This document shows, piece by piece, positions 32,830 through 43,535 of a stretch of DNA of 64,000 nt (its first letter is position 1; the number at the start of each line of letters is the position of its first letter). The position numbers and the translations under genes are program-made. Origin of the DNA: Lantana camara (lineage: Eukaryota; Streptophyta; Magnoliopsida; Lamiales; Verbenaceae); contig CM074858.1 in NCBI GenBank assembly GCA_037501455.1, positions 81,070,501 to 81,134,500 on the forward strand. The letters are read 5' to 3'. The notes below the pieces were generated by a model, which was not told the origin of the DNA, ran no database searches, and was given only the letters and a program-made list of their open reading frames with translations.

Positions 32830-34323
32830 TCACAAAACTCTCAACAAGGCATCATGATGTGAATCAGTTAAATCAGAGGCAACAATAACAGGCAGTGTTT
32901 CAGATTCACCCAAATAAGCATATCTCAAATGAGCGGGAAGGGGTTTCAGTTCTAACTTGGGAGCTGTCTCAATAGAAGGACGAAGAGTGGGCTTACCTGT
33001 ACCCAACTCTTCATATACAAACCTCTTTCGGAACGGTACGTACGGGGTGGCTTCGAGTGCCTTTGCGTAGGCGGCCAATTCTTCTAATATGTCTTCCCCA
33101 TCAATGTGGTCAGTGAGTCCTCTTAGACAGAGTTCGAGAGAGTCCTCGTTGCTTATGGACATCGGAGTCTGTGCTCTGATTTCCACCATATTGCATTGTT
33201 CTTCGATCACCGGTCCTTTCATTGCTTTGAACAGATTAAACTCCACCTGTTCATCCCCCACACGAAGAGTTAAAATGCCACTCTTTACATCAATTAAGGC
33301 TCCTGCTGTGGCTAGGAAAGGCCTCCCTAAGATGAGCGGCATGTTTTGATCTTCTTCCATGTCCAAAACTATGAAGTCTACCGGCAGGTAGAACTTCCCA
33401 ACTCTGACCAGAACATTTTCCAGGATTCCTGTGGGGTACTTGACTGATCGATCCGCTAACTGTAGGAAAACGGTTGTTGGTTTCAATGAATTCAGTCCAA
33501 GTTTCGTGCAAACAGATAATGGCATTAGACTCACACTAGCACCAAGATCACATAAAGCTTTATTAAAGGACATATGACCAATTGTGCAAGGAATTGAAAA
33601 ACTCCCTGGATCCTTAAGCTTTGGTGGAAGCTTATGTTGTAGAATGGCGCTGCACTCTTCAGTAAGTGCAATCGTGGCATAATCCTCCAATTTCCTCTTA
33701 TTGGAGAGGATCTCCTTCAAGAATTTGACGTAAGTGGGCATCTGAGCTAGGGCCTCGGCAAAGGGGATGTTGATGTGTAGTTCCTTGAAGATATTCAAGA
33801 ATTTCTCGAATTGTTTCTCCAACCTTTGCTTTTGAAATCTCTGCGGGAAAGGAAGTGGTGGCACATATGGCTTGGGTGCCACTGGTGTCTTTGGCTTTGA
33901 AGGAGGCTCACTTGTCAGTACTTCTTCCTCCTCCTTCGATGCCTCAATTACTTTCTCAGGTTCCACAACGGAGTCCTTTTCCTTTCTCACTTCGGTCTCC
34001 ACCGGTTTTGCAGGCCCCTTGTAAGTCGTGCCACTTCGTAGTGTAATGGCCTTACACTGCTCTTTCGGATTCTCCACAGGTTTGCTTGGAAACATTCCTT
34101 GGGCTCTAACATTGATTGAATTCGCCAACTGGCCCACCTGCACTTCCAAATTTTTATTTTGAACCAGCACCTGTTCTACCTGAGATTCGAGTTTCTGATA
34201 CCTATCATTCGAAACATTTATGAACTTCTCGAGGGCCGCCTCCCACCCCGGCTTCTGTTCTTGTGGTGGTTGTGGAGGGGGTGCGAATCTCTGCTGATTT
34301 TGATGTGGTGGATGCTGTCCCAT
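32830..34323 (-). CDS. Athila Gag C-terminal region and aspartic protease
   Basis: 497 open residues in the same frame as gag and pol. The N-terminal half is Gln/Pro-rich and basic. A coiled segment YQKLESQVEQVLVQNKNLEVQVGQLANSI lies at residues 42-70, and the conserved CKAITLRSG word near 90-98. The protease follows with D259-L-G-A-S (CDLGASVSLMP) and ILGRPFLATAGALID, matching the plant gypsy retropepsin fold. It is bounded by TAG upstream (34338-34336) and TGA downstream (32832-32830), both within an otherwise unbroken frame and each one base change from sense (CAG, CGA). Either two recent mutations or recoded stops. Confidence 0.9.
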   Translation of the reverse strand: MGQHPPHQNQQRFAPPPQPPQEQKPGWEAALEKFINVSNDRYQKLESQVEQVLVQNKNLEVQVGQLANSINVRAQGMFPSKPVENPKEQCKAITLRSGTTYKGPAKPVETEVRKEKDSVVEPEKVIEASKEEEEVLTSEPPSKPKTPVAPKPYVPPLPFPQRFQKQRLEKQFEKFLNIFKELHINIPFAEALAQMPTYVKFLKEILSNKRKLEDYATIALTEECSAILQHKLPPKLKDPGSFSIPCTIGHMSFNKALCDLGASVSLMPLSVCTKLGLNSLKPTTVFLQLADRSVKYPTGILENVLVRVGKFYLPVDFIVLDMEEDQNMPLILGRPFLATAGALIDVKSGILTLRVGDEQVEFNLFKAMKGPVIEEQCNMVEIRAQTPMSISNEDSLELCLRGLTDHIDGEDILEELAAYAKALEATPYVPFRKRFVYEELGTGKPTLRPSIETAPKLELKPLPAHLRYAYLGESETLPVIVASDLTDSHHDALLRVL

Positions 34324-34338
34324 TTGCCTTGGTTGGAA

Positions 34339-35493
34339 CTATGGTCTCTGGTTTGGGTTCGGGTTCTGAACATTCTGATTGTTTGACCATGAGAAGTGCG
34401 GATGATTCTTCCACCCTGGGTTGTAGGTGTTCGAGTATGGGTCGTTTGCTGGTTTTTGATTCTGCACGTAATTGACTTGTTCCTGACCAACAACAACCTG
34501 TGCACCTGCATTGGTAGAAGGACAAATATCAAATGAATGGGGACCACCACAAATTTCACATAATACCTGCAGGGCGTTTGACTGTGCCACTGTGTTTCGT
34601 GCTGTCGCAATTGCAAGTCGGTCTAGCTTCTGGTTCAGTGCGTCGAACTTGGCATTGAAAGCTGTCACCGTGTCAGTGGCGAGTATGCCTGCCTCAGGTT
34701 TTGGAGGAGGAAGGCTCCTCTCCTTTGTCCAACTGCTATTTGCTGCCATCTTATTCAGAAGTTGCATTCCTACTTCCTCAGACAGTGCCATAAATGCTCC
34801 TCCTGCTGCTGCATCGACCATGATTTTCATGTTCTCTGTCATTCCGTTGTAAAAGATTTGTACCAGTTGCCATCCTAGAACACGGTGGTGTGGGCATTTC
34901 CTTTGTAATTCCTTATATCTTTCCCATCCTTCGTACAACGTTTCCCCATCATAGAGCCTGAAGCTAGTTATTTCATCTCTGTACCTCATGGTCTTGCTAG
35001 GAGGATAGAATTTGGCTAAGAAGGCCTTAGAGAGGTCTGCCCATGTCTGAAGTGTCTCATTTGACAAGGTCGAAATCCATGTCCGGGCTTTGTCCCTTAG
35101 GGAGAAGGGAAAAAGCCTAACTCTGATCGCATCATCAGAAGCGTTATGGATCTTAAAGGTCGAGCAGACATCCAAAAAGTAGGACAAATGCGATGCGGGG
35201 TCTTCATGTGGTAAACCCCCGAACGGGTTCTGTTGTAAGAGGTTGATGAACCCAGTTTTGATTTCAAAGTTGTTCGCCTCCACGGCGGGGCGAGTTAAGT
35301 TGTTCTGGATTAAGCCAATGTTAGGAATGGCATAATCCTGGAGTGTGGTTGGTTGCTCGTTTATGGGTTGTGCCATTGGGATTGGGTTTACTTTCTGCTT
35401 CTTTTCCTTTTTTCGCTTCGTTCGATTCGCCCTACAAGTCTTCTCAATTTCAGGATCGTAAGGCAAGGGTTCCAAGCCTTTCGATCGTAGCAT
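34339..35493 (-). CDS. Athila Gag
   Basis: 384 residues starting at the ATG 35493, which follows a TTGCAG acceptor-like site and lies about 130 bp from the PBS. A basic N-terminus (RANRTKRKKEKKQK) leads into the retrotransposon gag core: GLPHEDPASHLSYFLDVCSTF, LFPFSLRDKARTWISTL, WADLSKAFLAKFYPPSKTMRYRDEITSF, ESW-like LYEGWERYKELQRKCPHH. Then the knuckle CEICGGPHSFDIC (CX2CX3HX4C) and an Asn/Pro-rich tail. It forms the particle and packages RNA. It ends at a TAG beyond which the same frame continues. Confidence 0.94.
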   Translation of the reverse strand: MLRSKGLEPLPYDPEIEKTCRANRTKRKKEKKQKVNPIPMAQPINEQPTTLQDYAIPNIGLIQNNLTRPAVEANNFEIKTGFINLLQQNPFGGLPHEDPASHLSYFLDVCSTFKIHNASDDAIRVRLFPFSLRDKARTWISTLSNETLQTWADLSKAFLAKFYPPSKTMRYRDEITSFRLYDGETLYEGWERYKELQRKCPHHRVLGWQLVQIFYNGMTENMKIMVDAAAGGAFMALSEEVGMQLLNKMAANSSWTKERSLPPPKPEAGILATDTVTAFNAKFDALNQKLDRLAIATARNTVAQSNALQVLCEICGGPHSFDICPSTNAGAQVVVGQEQVNYVQNQKPANDPYSNTYNPGWKNHPHFSWSNNQNVQNPNPNQRP

Positions 35494-35619
35494 AAACTAG
35501 GTACCTGCAATGGGGAAAACCTGTGGTCAAATTCAACGCACTTCAAAAAGAAATCAAGCAGAAAGGGTGGTCTAAAGCACCAGAAAAAATCACTAAAGTA
35601 ATATTGAATTAAACGCCTT

Positions 35620-35636
35620 CCCCGGCAACGGTGCCA
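35620..35636 (-). promoter_or_regulatory. Athila primer binding site
   Basis: TGGCACCGTTGCCGGGG on the minus strand, 6 nt from the 5' LTR. It resembles the TGGCGCCGTTGCCGGGG type usual in Athila and attributed to tRNA-Asp, with one difference. Confidence 0.85.
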
Positions 35637-36680
35637 AAAACTTGATAGACAAATCTTGAACCCAAGTGTAAGTTCTAAATCCGATTGCAACACTTAAGGT
35701 ATCGTATCCACAGGGAAGGGAATTCAACAACCACTTTTATGACTATTTCTAATCTAGAGACCGGAAAAGATTGACAAAGTTGTGCTATGCTATTATGACA
35801 AAATTAAACTTAACTAATAAATAATCAAACACACGAGCTAACAAATAAACGCAAGATTTAACCACTTAATTAAAACAGGTCGGGAAGTAAATCATATGCT
35901 CTTTTGTGATCAAATCAATACTCAAGTACGGATGTATGATTCTTCAACCTAATCACGATGTTATACCTAGCTTCTTTCGAAGGCTAGCCGTCTAATTAAT
36001 TAAGCCAAGTGTTGTTCTCACAATCACTTAGTAACCAAATTAATCGAATGAAGCAAGATTAGTGTATTTAAAACCTAGCGGCTTGGCATAGAATTCTAAA
36101 CACATGTTGTAGAAATTAGGGTTAAATTTCTTTAAGCCCAAAAAGTCTAAGTTTTGGAAAACACTCTCAATTATCCTCAATCTCTCGATTATCGGATAAT
36201 TTACAATATGTTCATGGATGGCCAATCCATTCCCAGCTTATTCAATACCGTTTTCCTAACAAAGAATCACACAAATTGACTTGAGCATTAATTCAAACAT
36301 CTTAGATGCATAATCCTTACCCCCTAACCCTAGGAGATTAGTTCCTCATATTTGAATTAAAACTCATTAAAATCAAAAGAATTGCATTCAAAATACTCAT
36401 GTCTAACATAAACATCAAAACGGAATTAATAATTCTGAATTCTAACCTAATCATCCAAAAACGAATCTAAGCGAATAACTAATTATGCTAGAATAAAGAA
36501 AAACCAAAACTTGAGGAATTAGTTTGATCGGAAAGCAGTAAATAAAACCAAATTGATAGAGTCTTGTGCTTGGAATCAATCTTCAGCTCTATGTCTTCGT
36601 GCTTCTTCTTTCTCCGAGTGTTCTTGAACTTCTGGGAAAAACGTAGTCCAAAAGCTCCCTTATTCCGCCTCAAATCCGCG

Positions 36681-36689
36681 TATATATAG
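36681..36689 (-). promoter_or_regulatory. Athila TATA box with upstream palindrome array
   Basis: TTCTATATATACGCG on the minus strand. The nearest palindrome unit is about 25 bp upstream and eight units fill the next 290 bp, so the array sits where proximal promoter elements would be. Confidence 0.75.
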
Positions 36690-36713
36690 AAGTCCGAAAT
36701 CTGTAACCGCCCC

Positions 36714-37001
36714 GTGACACGGGCGTGCAAAGCTCATGCATAAAATTGTGACACGCCCGTGTCACGTATTAAATCGTATTCGCGCTTTTCTTACTTGACA
36801 CGGGGGTGTCAAAACCTGTTCTTCTTGATGACACGGGCGTGCAAAATCTCCAGGCCTCTCTGTACCAAGTCACGGCCGTGCAACAAATTACTCCACATTG
36901 GTGACACGGGCGTGTCACCTCCTAAAATCCGAGGGTCACTTCTGTACTGAGACACGGTCGTGTCTCAGTTTGCTCTTCCATGGGGACACGGGCGTGTCCC
37001 C
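36714..37001 (-). repeat. Palindrome array in Athila 5' LTR
   Basis: A copy of the 25598-25885 array, all eight units unchanged as far as I can see. Confidence 0.92.
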
Positions 37002-37173
37002 TAGAATTTCTCGTTTTTTCGCCCTTTATTGCATGGTTTTGCTTTTACTCCGTCTTTTCAACTCCAAGGTGAAAGGTACCTAATAAGGAGCATAAATCAC
37101 GCTATAAGTTCTTAAAACTGCTAGAATTTAACTAAAATTGCCCTACAAATCCACGCAAAAAACCAATACATCA

Positions 37174-37178
37174 TAATA
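37174..37178. repeat. TSD (right) TAATA of Athila
   Basis: Matches 24523-24527. Confidence 0.93.
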
Positions 37179-37315
37179 CAACAGACTCGACTCGAAACAG
37201 ACTCCAAAGACTGACTCCGCATAGCTCGAACTCCAAGCGAAACCTGCAAACTAAAAACATGGGGAGGGAGAGGATGAGTTACACTGACTGAGTGAGGGGC
37301 TACCCACACACGCTA
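37179..37315 (-). mobile_element. LTR E, continuation after Athila
   Basis: Non-coding, continuous with 24118-24527 once the Athila element and one TSD are removed. It is cut at 37316 by LTR F. Confidence 0.5.
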
Positions 37316-38030
37316 TGTAGCGCCCCAACGCCACAATCCCGCACCGTTGTATCACCCAAGTAACTAGGAAGCCTTATCACTCGATAGATACTTCGGCGAA
37401 CGGACATAACATAACAGAGATCAGAGTAACCAGTGTTGCCAAAGCAGAGTAATTTCAGAATAATTTAAAACTTTAGAAAACATGAATGCAACACAGTAGT
37501 ACATGCATAAACACAGAAAGAAGTAGCCATAGTATAACATAAAACATTAGTCCAATAGGAAAACAAAGGATCATAATAAAACTGAGTTCAAGTAATTCAG
37601 GTCGTAGCCTGAACAAGTTCTCATAATAAAACATGCAACATAAAGGTAGAGGTAACCAAGACTGCACAGGACAAAAGAAGAGTAACTAACAATCCTGACT
37701 TAACAAAAGACCTCCTATAGCTTCAAGATACCTCTAGGAAGCGCCGGGCTGCCTACCTGAAACCATGAGGTCAGAAAACAGAGTAGAGGTATTAGTCAAA
37801 GGGACTAAGTGAGATAATTTGTAGTAAGAAAGAGTAGTTGAACTTGAGGGGTTTTGAAAGACTTTCTTAGTAACTTTCTTTAAACCGGAAAGAAATTCTT
37901 TTATCTTGAAACAGGATTTTTAACAAGCACACACAAGCTCACGTATCAGAGGTTCTGGTTCATATATATATTTTATAAACGTGAGAAACAGGATACGGGA
38001 TATTTTCCAAAAATATGAACCAGACTTAAA
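37316..38030 (-). mobile_element. LTR F, 3' part, minus strand
   Basis: TGTAGCGCCCCAACGCCAC at 37316 reverses to GTGGCGTTGGGGCGCTACA, an LTR 3' end with GGTGCGGGATTGTGGCG just inside, related to the family signature. No coding. The right boundary with LTR G is not visible and is placed approximately. Confidence 0.55.
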
Positions 38031-39791
38031 AAAAAACGTAAGCTAGTATATTTATTGCATCAAATTTATGCATTACATCTTGGCTTGAAGACATTATTGT
38101 TAGTTTGAGCTTTGCTTCGTTGCTGCCCTATTTGTTTCCGCATATTCAGCTGCTCACGTATTTTGGGAACGGCCCTTCCCAACCCCAGTTCAAAACTGGA
38201 ATGGCCGTTCCCATAATTCTGAGACAGTTTGGCCAGCGAGACTGGGAACGGCCGTTCCCATTTTGGCCTTTAAGCCGGAAGGGTCGTTCCCAGCTAAAAC
38301 GTTTTCCCTTTTTAAGAAAACGCTAGCGCGTTTCTGTAGGCCAAGGGAAAGACCCTTCCCATTTTCAAAGGGAAGCCCGAACGACCGTTCCCATAGTCCA
38401 GAAAGTGTCCAAAATTCACTGCATAAAATTGTATTTTTAGCACCTCGTTCCAACGGCTTCTTTGACCCCTAATTGCTATTATATGACTGAATACATGTCG
38501 AAACGCAATATTTTCATGGTACATTGTATTTTTCCCGTCGTCTCGTTGCATTTCCGCCGTTCGTCATATTTGTTACATTTTGAGTCGTGTTTCACGGACA
38601 TTTATCTTTCTTGCACAGACCAGCTTCCTGGTGACGAGGAGCAGGCCCCGTGAGCTGTTTCCTTGGATTTTTTTGGGTCGTTCAGGTGAGGTTTAATTTT
38701 AGATACATAGGACCCGTATAACCCTATGTGAAATTTTAAGCCAAAACCTATCTATATATCTATAGTTTGCAAATGTTATTGGTTTTCAAAGGATTTATCG
38801 AACTATTGATTGATTGATTGATTGTTTTGGCGAGTATTGTATTGCACTGTGGGCCCGAGGGTAGTGGCTCGAGCCAACCGGGAAAGCATGGGCTGACGGG
38901 TAACTCGAGAGCTATCCTCACCAAATTGGGATGAACCCTGAACCCCCTAGGAGATTAGGGGAGGAAGGAATTCCGGGCTTAGGGATTCATGTACCCTCTG
39001 CCCAGATTGATTGGATGGTGGGGCCTTGCAATCCCACCATCACCCGGAGGAAGAAGGCGTTATTGAAATTGCTAATTGTGTACAGTAATAAATTGCTTGA
39101 TCACTTAATCACCTAAGAATTAATTGATTGATTGATTGTACACAGTCGATGTAAGGTTGGAGAATTGCCCCACTCGCCGGGCCACAAATTGATTGTATTG
39201 AATTGGTTAAATTGAAATTGAATTAGTTGTAACCTCGGGCGATAGAATCCCTTCTCTTATTAAATTGTATTGTTTTCCGAAAATTATTACCCGAGATTAT
39301 GACTTGCATGTATGTGCGCTTATATTTATTTATACCCCTCGCTCAGTCTGTGTTGGACTGACACCTCAACTTTTCAGTTGTTTTGCAGGGCGTGCTAGGC
39401 GGGAATTTAGAGTCTAGTGGTCTTTAAATTTGGGTCTAGCACACTTCATTCCCACATTTTGTTCATGTATAGCTTGGGTTTTTTGTATCATGCCTTGTTA
39501 CCTATTTTGGAGAGGATATTGTATTGATAGTGAAATTGTTGGTACCTATTAGTAAATAAATAAACATGGTACCTATAAGTATTTAATGAATGTTATTGCT
39601 TCCGCTTTTATTTACTCTGAATTGTTCTTCTAGTTGTTGGTTTGGTTTTAATTGAGGGTACCCGCCTAGCCTTGTGTCATTTTATTGTCTCCTGTTCGCT
39701 ATAGCTTTGATTCATGTATGGATTGTCCATTTCATATGTGGATTGGGGCTATAGTGCGGGGGATGTGGTGCCTAGCGTTCCGGGTGCTACA
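38031..39791 (+). mobile_element. LTR G: 5' LTR of Tekay/Del element (start uncertain)
   Basis: It ends TTCCGGGTGCTACA at 39791, directly followed by spacer and PBS. Landmarks: palindrome array 38165-38393, mini-exon-like cassette 38619-38685, ggcccgag...ggaggaag block 38850-39057, CAGTC/GGACTG hairpin near 39353, GTGCGGGGGATGTGGTGCC at 39756. I found no clean TG start, so the LTR may be truncated on the left. Confidence 0.75.
38165..38393 (+). repeat. Palindrome array, GGGAACG/CGTTCCC type
   Basis: Six units near 38165, 38198, 38243, 38275, 38345 and 38376, again in pairs 31-33 bp apart. TGGGAACGGCCGTTCCCA (38243-38260) is a perfect 18-bp palindrome. GGGAA/TTCCC (38165 and 38345) and GAACG/CGTTC (38379) are others. 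Same architecture as the GACACG arrays, different core. Confidence 0.88.
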
Positions 39792-39799
39792 TCCTACGG

Positions 39800-39812
39800 T
39801 GGTATCAGAGCC
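39800..39812 (+). promoter_or_regulatory. Tekay primer binding site (iMet)
   Basis: TGGTATCAGAGCC, 8 nt after the LTR end. Confidence 0.93.
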
Positions 39813-40041
39813 AGATTGCAAAACCGGGTCTCTAGTGTTGGGTCTTGTGAGTCTAGGTCGCAGGGCATAGGAACTAATTGTCAATCTGAAAGTCTTGCAT
39901 TGTTATTTGATACTTGAACCTACTTGACTTACTTGAATTTGGGGTGACTTGTTGAATTTTTGATTTATGTGCAATTTGTGAATTATTTGCACATATTGCC
40001 ACCTACTAACCGAACATGCGTAATAGTGACTTGATTTCAGG

Positions 40042-41073
40042 ATGGCTCACGATAGACATCGTCGTGATCGTTCTCCTAGACCCCGACATCGTCGACATCA
40101 TCGCCGGGAGAGATCACCACCTCCTCCTCCACCTCCTCAGGCTCAGCCACAGGACTTTATGAACGCCGTGGTGGGTCTTATTGATCAGAGAGTCCGGGAT
40201 TATGTTCCTCCACCACCACCACAGCCTGGAGGCCAGATTTCACTAGCTTTCAGGGAGTTTCAGAACCAGCATCCTCCCAAGTTTTATAAAGGGAATGATA
40301 TTCAAGCCGAGCAGTGGCTCAGGGAGATTGAGAGGATTTGGGAGCTCATTCCTTGTGAGTCCCAGGAGAAGGCCCGTTGTACTATTTCTTTGATCCAGGG
40401 TGAGGCCTATTCTTGGTGGGAGAGTATCCGGATTGTGTTAGATGCTGCAGGTGAGGAAGTGAATTGGGCAGTCTTTGTCAGAGAGTTCAGGAACAAGTTC
40501 ATTCCTCCATCTTCTCGCACTAGAAGAATGAAGGAATTTACAGAACTGAAGCAAGGAAACAGGTCGGTCACAGAGTACATCGCCGAGTTTGAGAGATTAT
40601 CCCGCTATGCTCCTAATATAGCGAGTGATGATTTCCATAAGGCGATGCAGTTTGTTCAGGGCCTTAGACCAGACATTCAGGCAGCGATTGAGGCGGTTAA
40701 CACTAGCACCTGGGTGAAGGCTACCAAGAAGGCACTATTGGTTGAGGATTCAGTGAATGCGAGGCGGTCTACTTACCGTTCAGGCTCAGGTTCAGGTTCA
40801 GGGTCTGGATCAGGATTCAGAGGTTCTGGATCGGGTTCCAGAGGTGCCGGATCAGGGTATAAGGGTTCAGGTTCGGCTTCTGCTTCAGGCAAGAGGCCAA
40901 TGGCTTATTCTTCTCCACCACCAGCTCCACAGGGCCCAGGGAAGAAGCCCCGACCAGCAGGACCAGTGATTCGAGCTCCAGTTGCTCCAGCTTTGCCACC
41001 ACCACCCGAGAGGCCTGCTTGTACCTTCTGTGGCCAGAGGACACACGTTTATGAGAACTGCAGGAGGCGTCTG
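40042..41073 (+). pseudogene. Tekay/Del chromovirus gag, split by insertion
   Basis: 344 residues before the insertion. The ATG follows TTGATTTCAG|G, an acceptor-like site, so the leader may be spliced. An Arg/His/Pro-rich start precedes the gag core: FREFQNQHPPKFYKGNDIQAEQWLREIERIWEL, ISLIQGEAYSWWESI, VNWAVFVREFRNKFIPPSSRTRRMKEFTELKQGN, SVTEYIAEFERLSRYAP. A Gly/Ser-rich linker (about 248-290) is encoded by hexanucleotide-type repeats. The first zinc knuckle is complete at 327-340 (CTFCGQRTHVYENC). The frame resumes at 59470 beyond the inserted block and one TSD copy, where a second, imperfect knuckle follows. Confidence 0.93.
41069..41073. repeat. TSD (left) GTCTG of LARD-like insertion
   Basis: Repeated exactly at 59465-59469. 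Confidence 0.94.
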
Positions 41074-42729
41074 TGTACCGCCCCGGTTTTTCAATTTTAT
41101 TAATATGCCTTATTTGCTTCTAAATTGCGCAATTTAATTATTTAATTATGTGATTAATTGTTTTTATGTGTTTTATATTTAATTTTATTATAATTGTTAT
41201 TAATTAATTTTATTATAGTTTATTTTTTTTATTTATTATTAACTCTAAAGTGTATATATGTCGTATTATATATATATATATATATATAACTATTTCTTTA
41301 AGTATATATATATATGTTTATGTATTTTATTATTAATTTAATGATTATGCTAATTAAGTGTTATGTTAATTAATCATGTTTTAATTAATTAATTACGTGA
41401 CTAAACATGATTTATTTAATATTAGAATTTGTTTAATTATTTACTTATTTAATATTTTGCATGGGAATTAATTGTGCATGGGAATTTTATAAATTATGCA
41501 TGAATTGCATGGAGTGATCATATTGTTAATTTTGTGCATCGTTCTTATATGATGTGATATCAAATTGCCACGATTTTGTAATATGTTGTACACATATGTG
41601 TTATGAACATGATTTTATGCTCAATTTATGTTTTCGAATTCATTTGATAGGTTAACGAATTTAATTTGTTTCGAGGAACCAAAACGGGAGCTAACGAGCA
41701 CTTAGCGTACCCTTGGTTCCGAATTTAATATCTTGAGCTCGGGAACTCGGATTCGAGTTCCGTCAACTCCGCTGAACTCGTAACGAAAATTCGAGTTTAG
41801 TAAACTTAGCCTTATAATTTTCCTAAGTCATTTGAACCTCCGAAATTCAACCGAAAAACGAGGAGGTGACCAAAATGACCTTGTTGCATTAAAATGACCA
41901 TATCTTGCTCAAACCTTGACCAAATTAACTATGGTTGAATGCTATGGAACCCTAACTCAACCCTCTATTCATTCCTTAACCCCCCAAACCGAGATAACCC
42001 TCCCCACCTACTGAAAATATCTCAAACACTTTCTGCTCTCCAGTCTCTCCCGTAACTCAAGCTTTGCCTTGAGATTCAAGCTCAAATCTCCTTCCAAACC
42101 TCTATTAATCCACAAGGTAAGCTTGGATATGTTATGTACATACTATATGAGTCATTTTCATCATTTCATTCATGAATTTGAGCATGGTTTCATCATTTTG
42201 GGCATTTTTCCAAAAATAAGAAAATTTGGGCAATTTCTTGATCTCATTCGATTCTCAATGGTTTTGAGTGATTCCAAGCTTGAGTTTGATTGTTTTGACA
42301 TCCTCATATCATTTATGATCATTGATTTCTTGGTAGTAAGAGTATTCATGAGTTATCATTTATGAGACTTTGAGGAAATTTTCATGGAAGTCACGTACCC
42401 TTTCTTCTCTTGGTTGAGCTTGTTTGGAACTGAGTTATAGGTTGAAATTGTGTTGTTTTGCTGCACATTTGATGGCCTTAACTGATATGAATATGTGGGA
42501 TTGAAGAGGACTAGCCATGCTCTGTTTTTCCGTGACTTTCTTGTCCTGTTTTGGGACTGGTTTGAGCTGCTGCGTTGCGTGCTTTTGCTGTAAACTTTCA
42601 TGGCGTGTTGGGATGTGTTTTAGCTGAGTTCTTGCAGCATTTCATGCATGGTTTTTGTTGCCTTCTTGCTTGTACATGGCTGTAGTTGCTGCTGCGTTTC
42701 TGCTGTAAAAACAGGGGCTGCGATGGTGT

Positions 42730-42855
42730 GAGACACGGGTGTGTTGTTTTGCTCTTTCCTGCGTGTAACGGGGGTGCTGTGAGGGCTGGGGTTGCGGTAC
42801 CGAGACACGGGGATGTCTCGGCCTAGGCTTGGAGGGTGACACGGGGGTGTCACCC
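42730..42855 (+). repeat. Palindrome array in LARD LTR 1
   Basis: GAGACACGGGTGTGTT near 42730, a degenerate unit near 42767, CCGAGACAC/TGTCTCGG at 42800-42821 and GGGTGACAC/GTGTCACCC around GGGG at 42834-42855. A TATA-like GTATATATG follows at about 42900. Equivalent units: 49997-50018 and 50031-50052 (LTR 2); 57195-57216 and 57229-57250 (LTR 3). Confidence 0.9.
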
Positions 42856-43093
42856 CGTTTTGCTGGAACTTTGCTGCGTTTTCTTGGACTGCTACTGCAG
42901 TATATATGTATGCATGGCCACTGTGTATTTGGTGCTGTATGTGTTGTTGTGGATGCAAGGCTGAGAGGTTGATGGTGTGCATGCATGATTGTGTTTGAAT
43001 CTTGAAAGTTTTGCATGCATGAGTGTAATGTATAATATATATATTGTGTGTGTGTATTTGTGCATGCATGCTTCCTACGTGCATGGATATATG

Positions 43094-43128
<35 letters not shown>

Positions 43129-43535
43129 ATATATATTGTGTAATTACTTATATAATTATTATATATTTTAAATATTATTTGATTTAATTTAATTATTGAA
43201 ATTAATTGATTTCCATTTCGCGTATTTATTCTACTGACTTTTGATTGAACGTTTTATTTATTTTACCCCTAAATGTGAATTATGAATTTATGAATATTAT
43301 GAATTTATGAATTCATGAAATTTATATGAATTTATGAACTTATGAAATTGAATGAAACATATGAATGAATGAGTTGATTATATGTTTTAAATTTCTTAAT
43401 CGTGCACATGAACATTTTATTGATATAATATGATCAATTATGCATTCATATCATATTCACTTCATTGCCGTGCGTCATATATGGTTCATTAAGAGTCTTG
43501 AGTCTCACGAACACGTCTTGTGGTCTTTTGTACAG

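Larger units (their letters stand above)
24528..37173 (-). mobile_element. Ty3/gypsy Athila-type retrotransposon, near-intact
   Basis: 12,646 bp. LTRs of 1530 and 1531 bp differ at only a handful of positions (for example one inserted base near 35907 and cgcaaaaaacc against tgcaataaacc near the end). It has a PBS of the TGGCACCGTTGCCGGGG type, gag, protease, RT, RNase H and integrase, an extra ORF in the env position, a PPT and matching TSDs. Two in-frame stops (34336-34338 region and 32830-32832) are the only coding lesions I see. The insertion is recent. Confidence 0.95.
35643..37173 (-). repeat. Athila 5' LTR
   Basis: 1531 bp, nearly identical to 24528-26057. On the minus strand: palindrome array 37001-36714, TATATATA at 36689-36681, then the presumed transcription start and leader. 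Confidence 0.95.

Noticed and set aside
39800..39812. tRNA gene
   Set aside because: TGGTATCAGAGCC is only the primer binding site; no cloverleaf surrounds it. The same holds at 45082, 52279, 17051 and 20381.
41074..41103. Gag C-terminus ...CTAPVFQFY
   Set aside because: These codons are read from the inserted LTR; true gag resumes at 59470.
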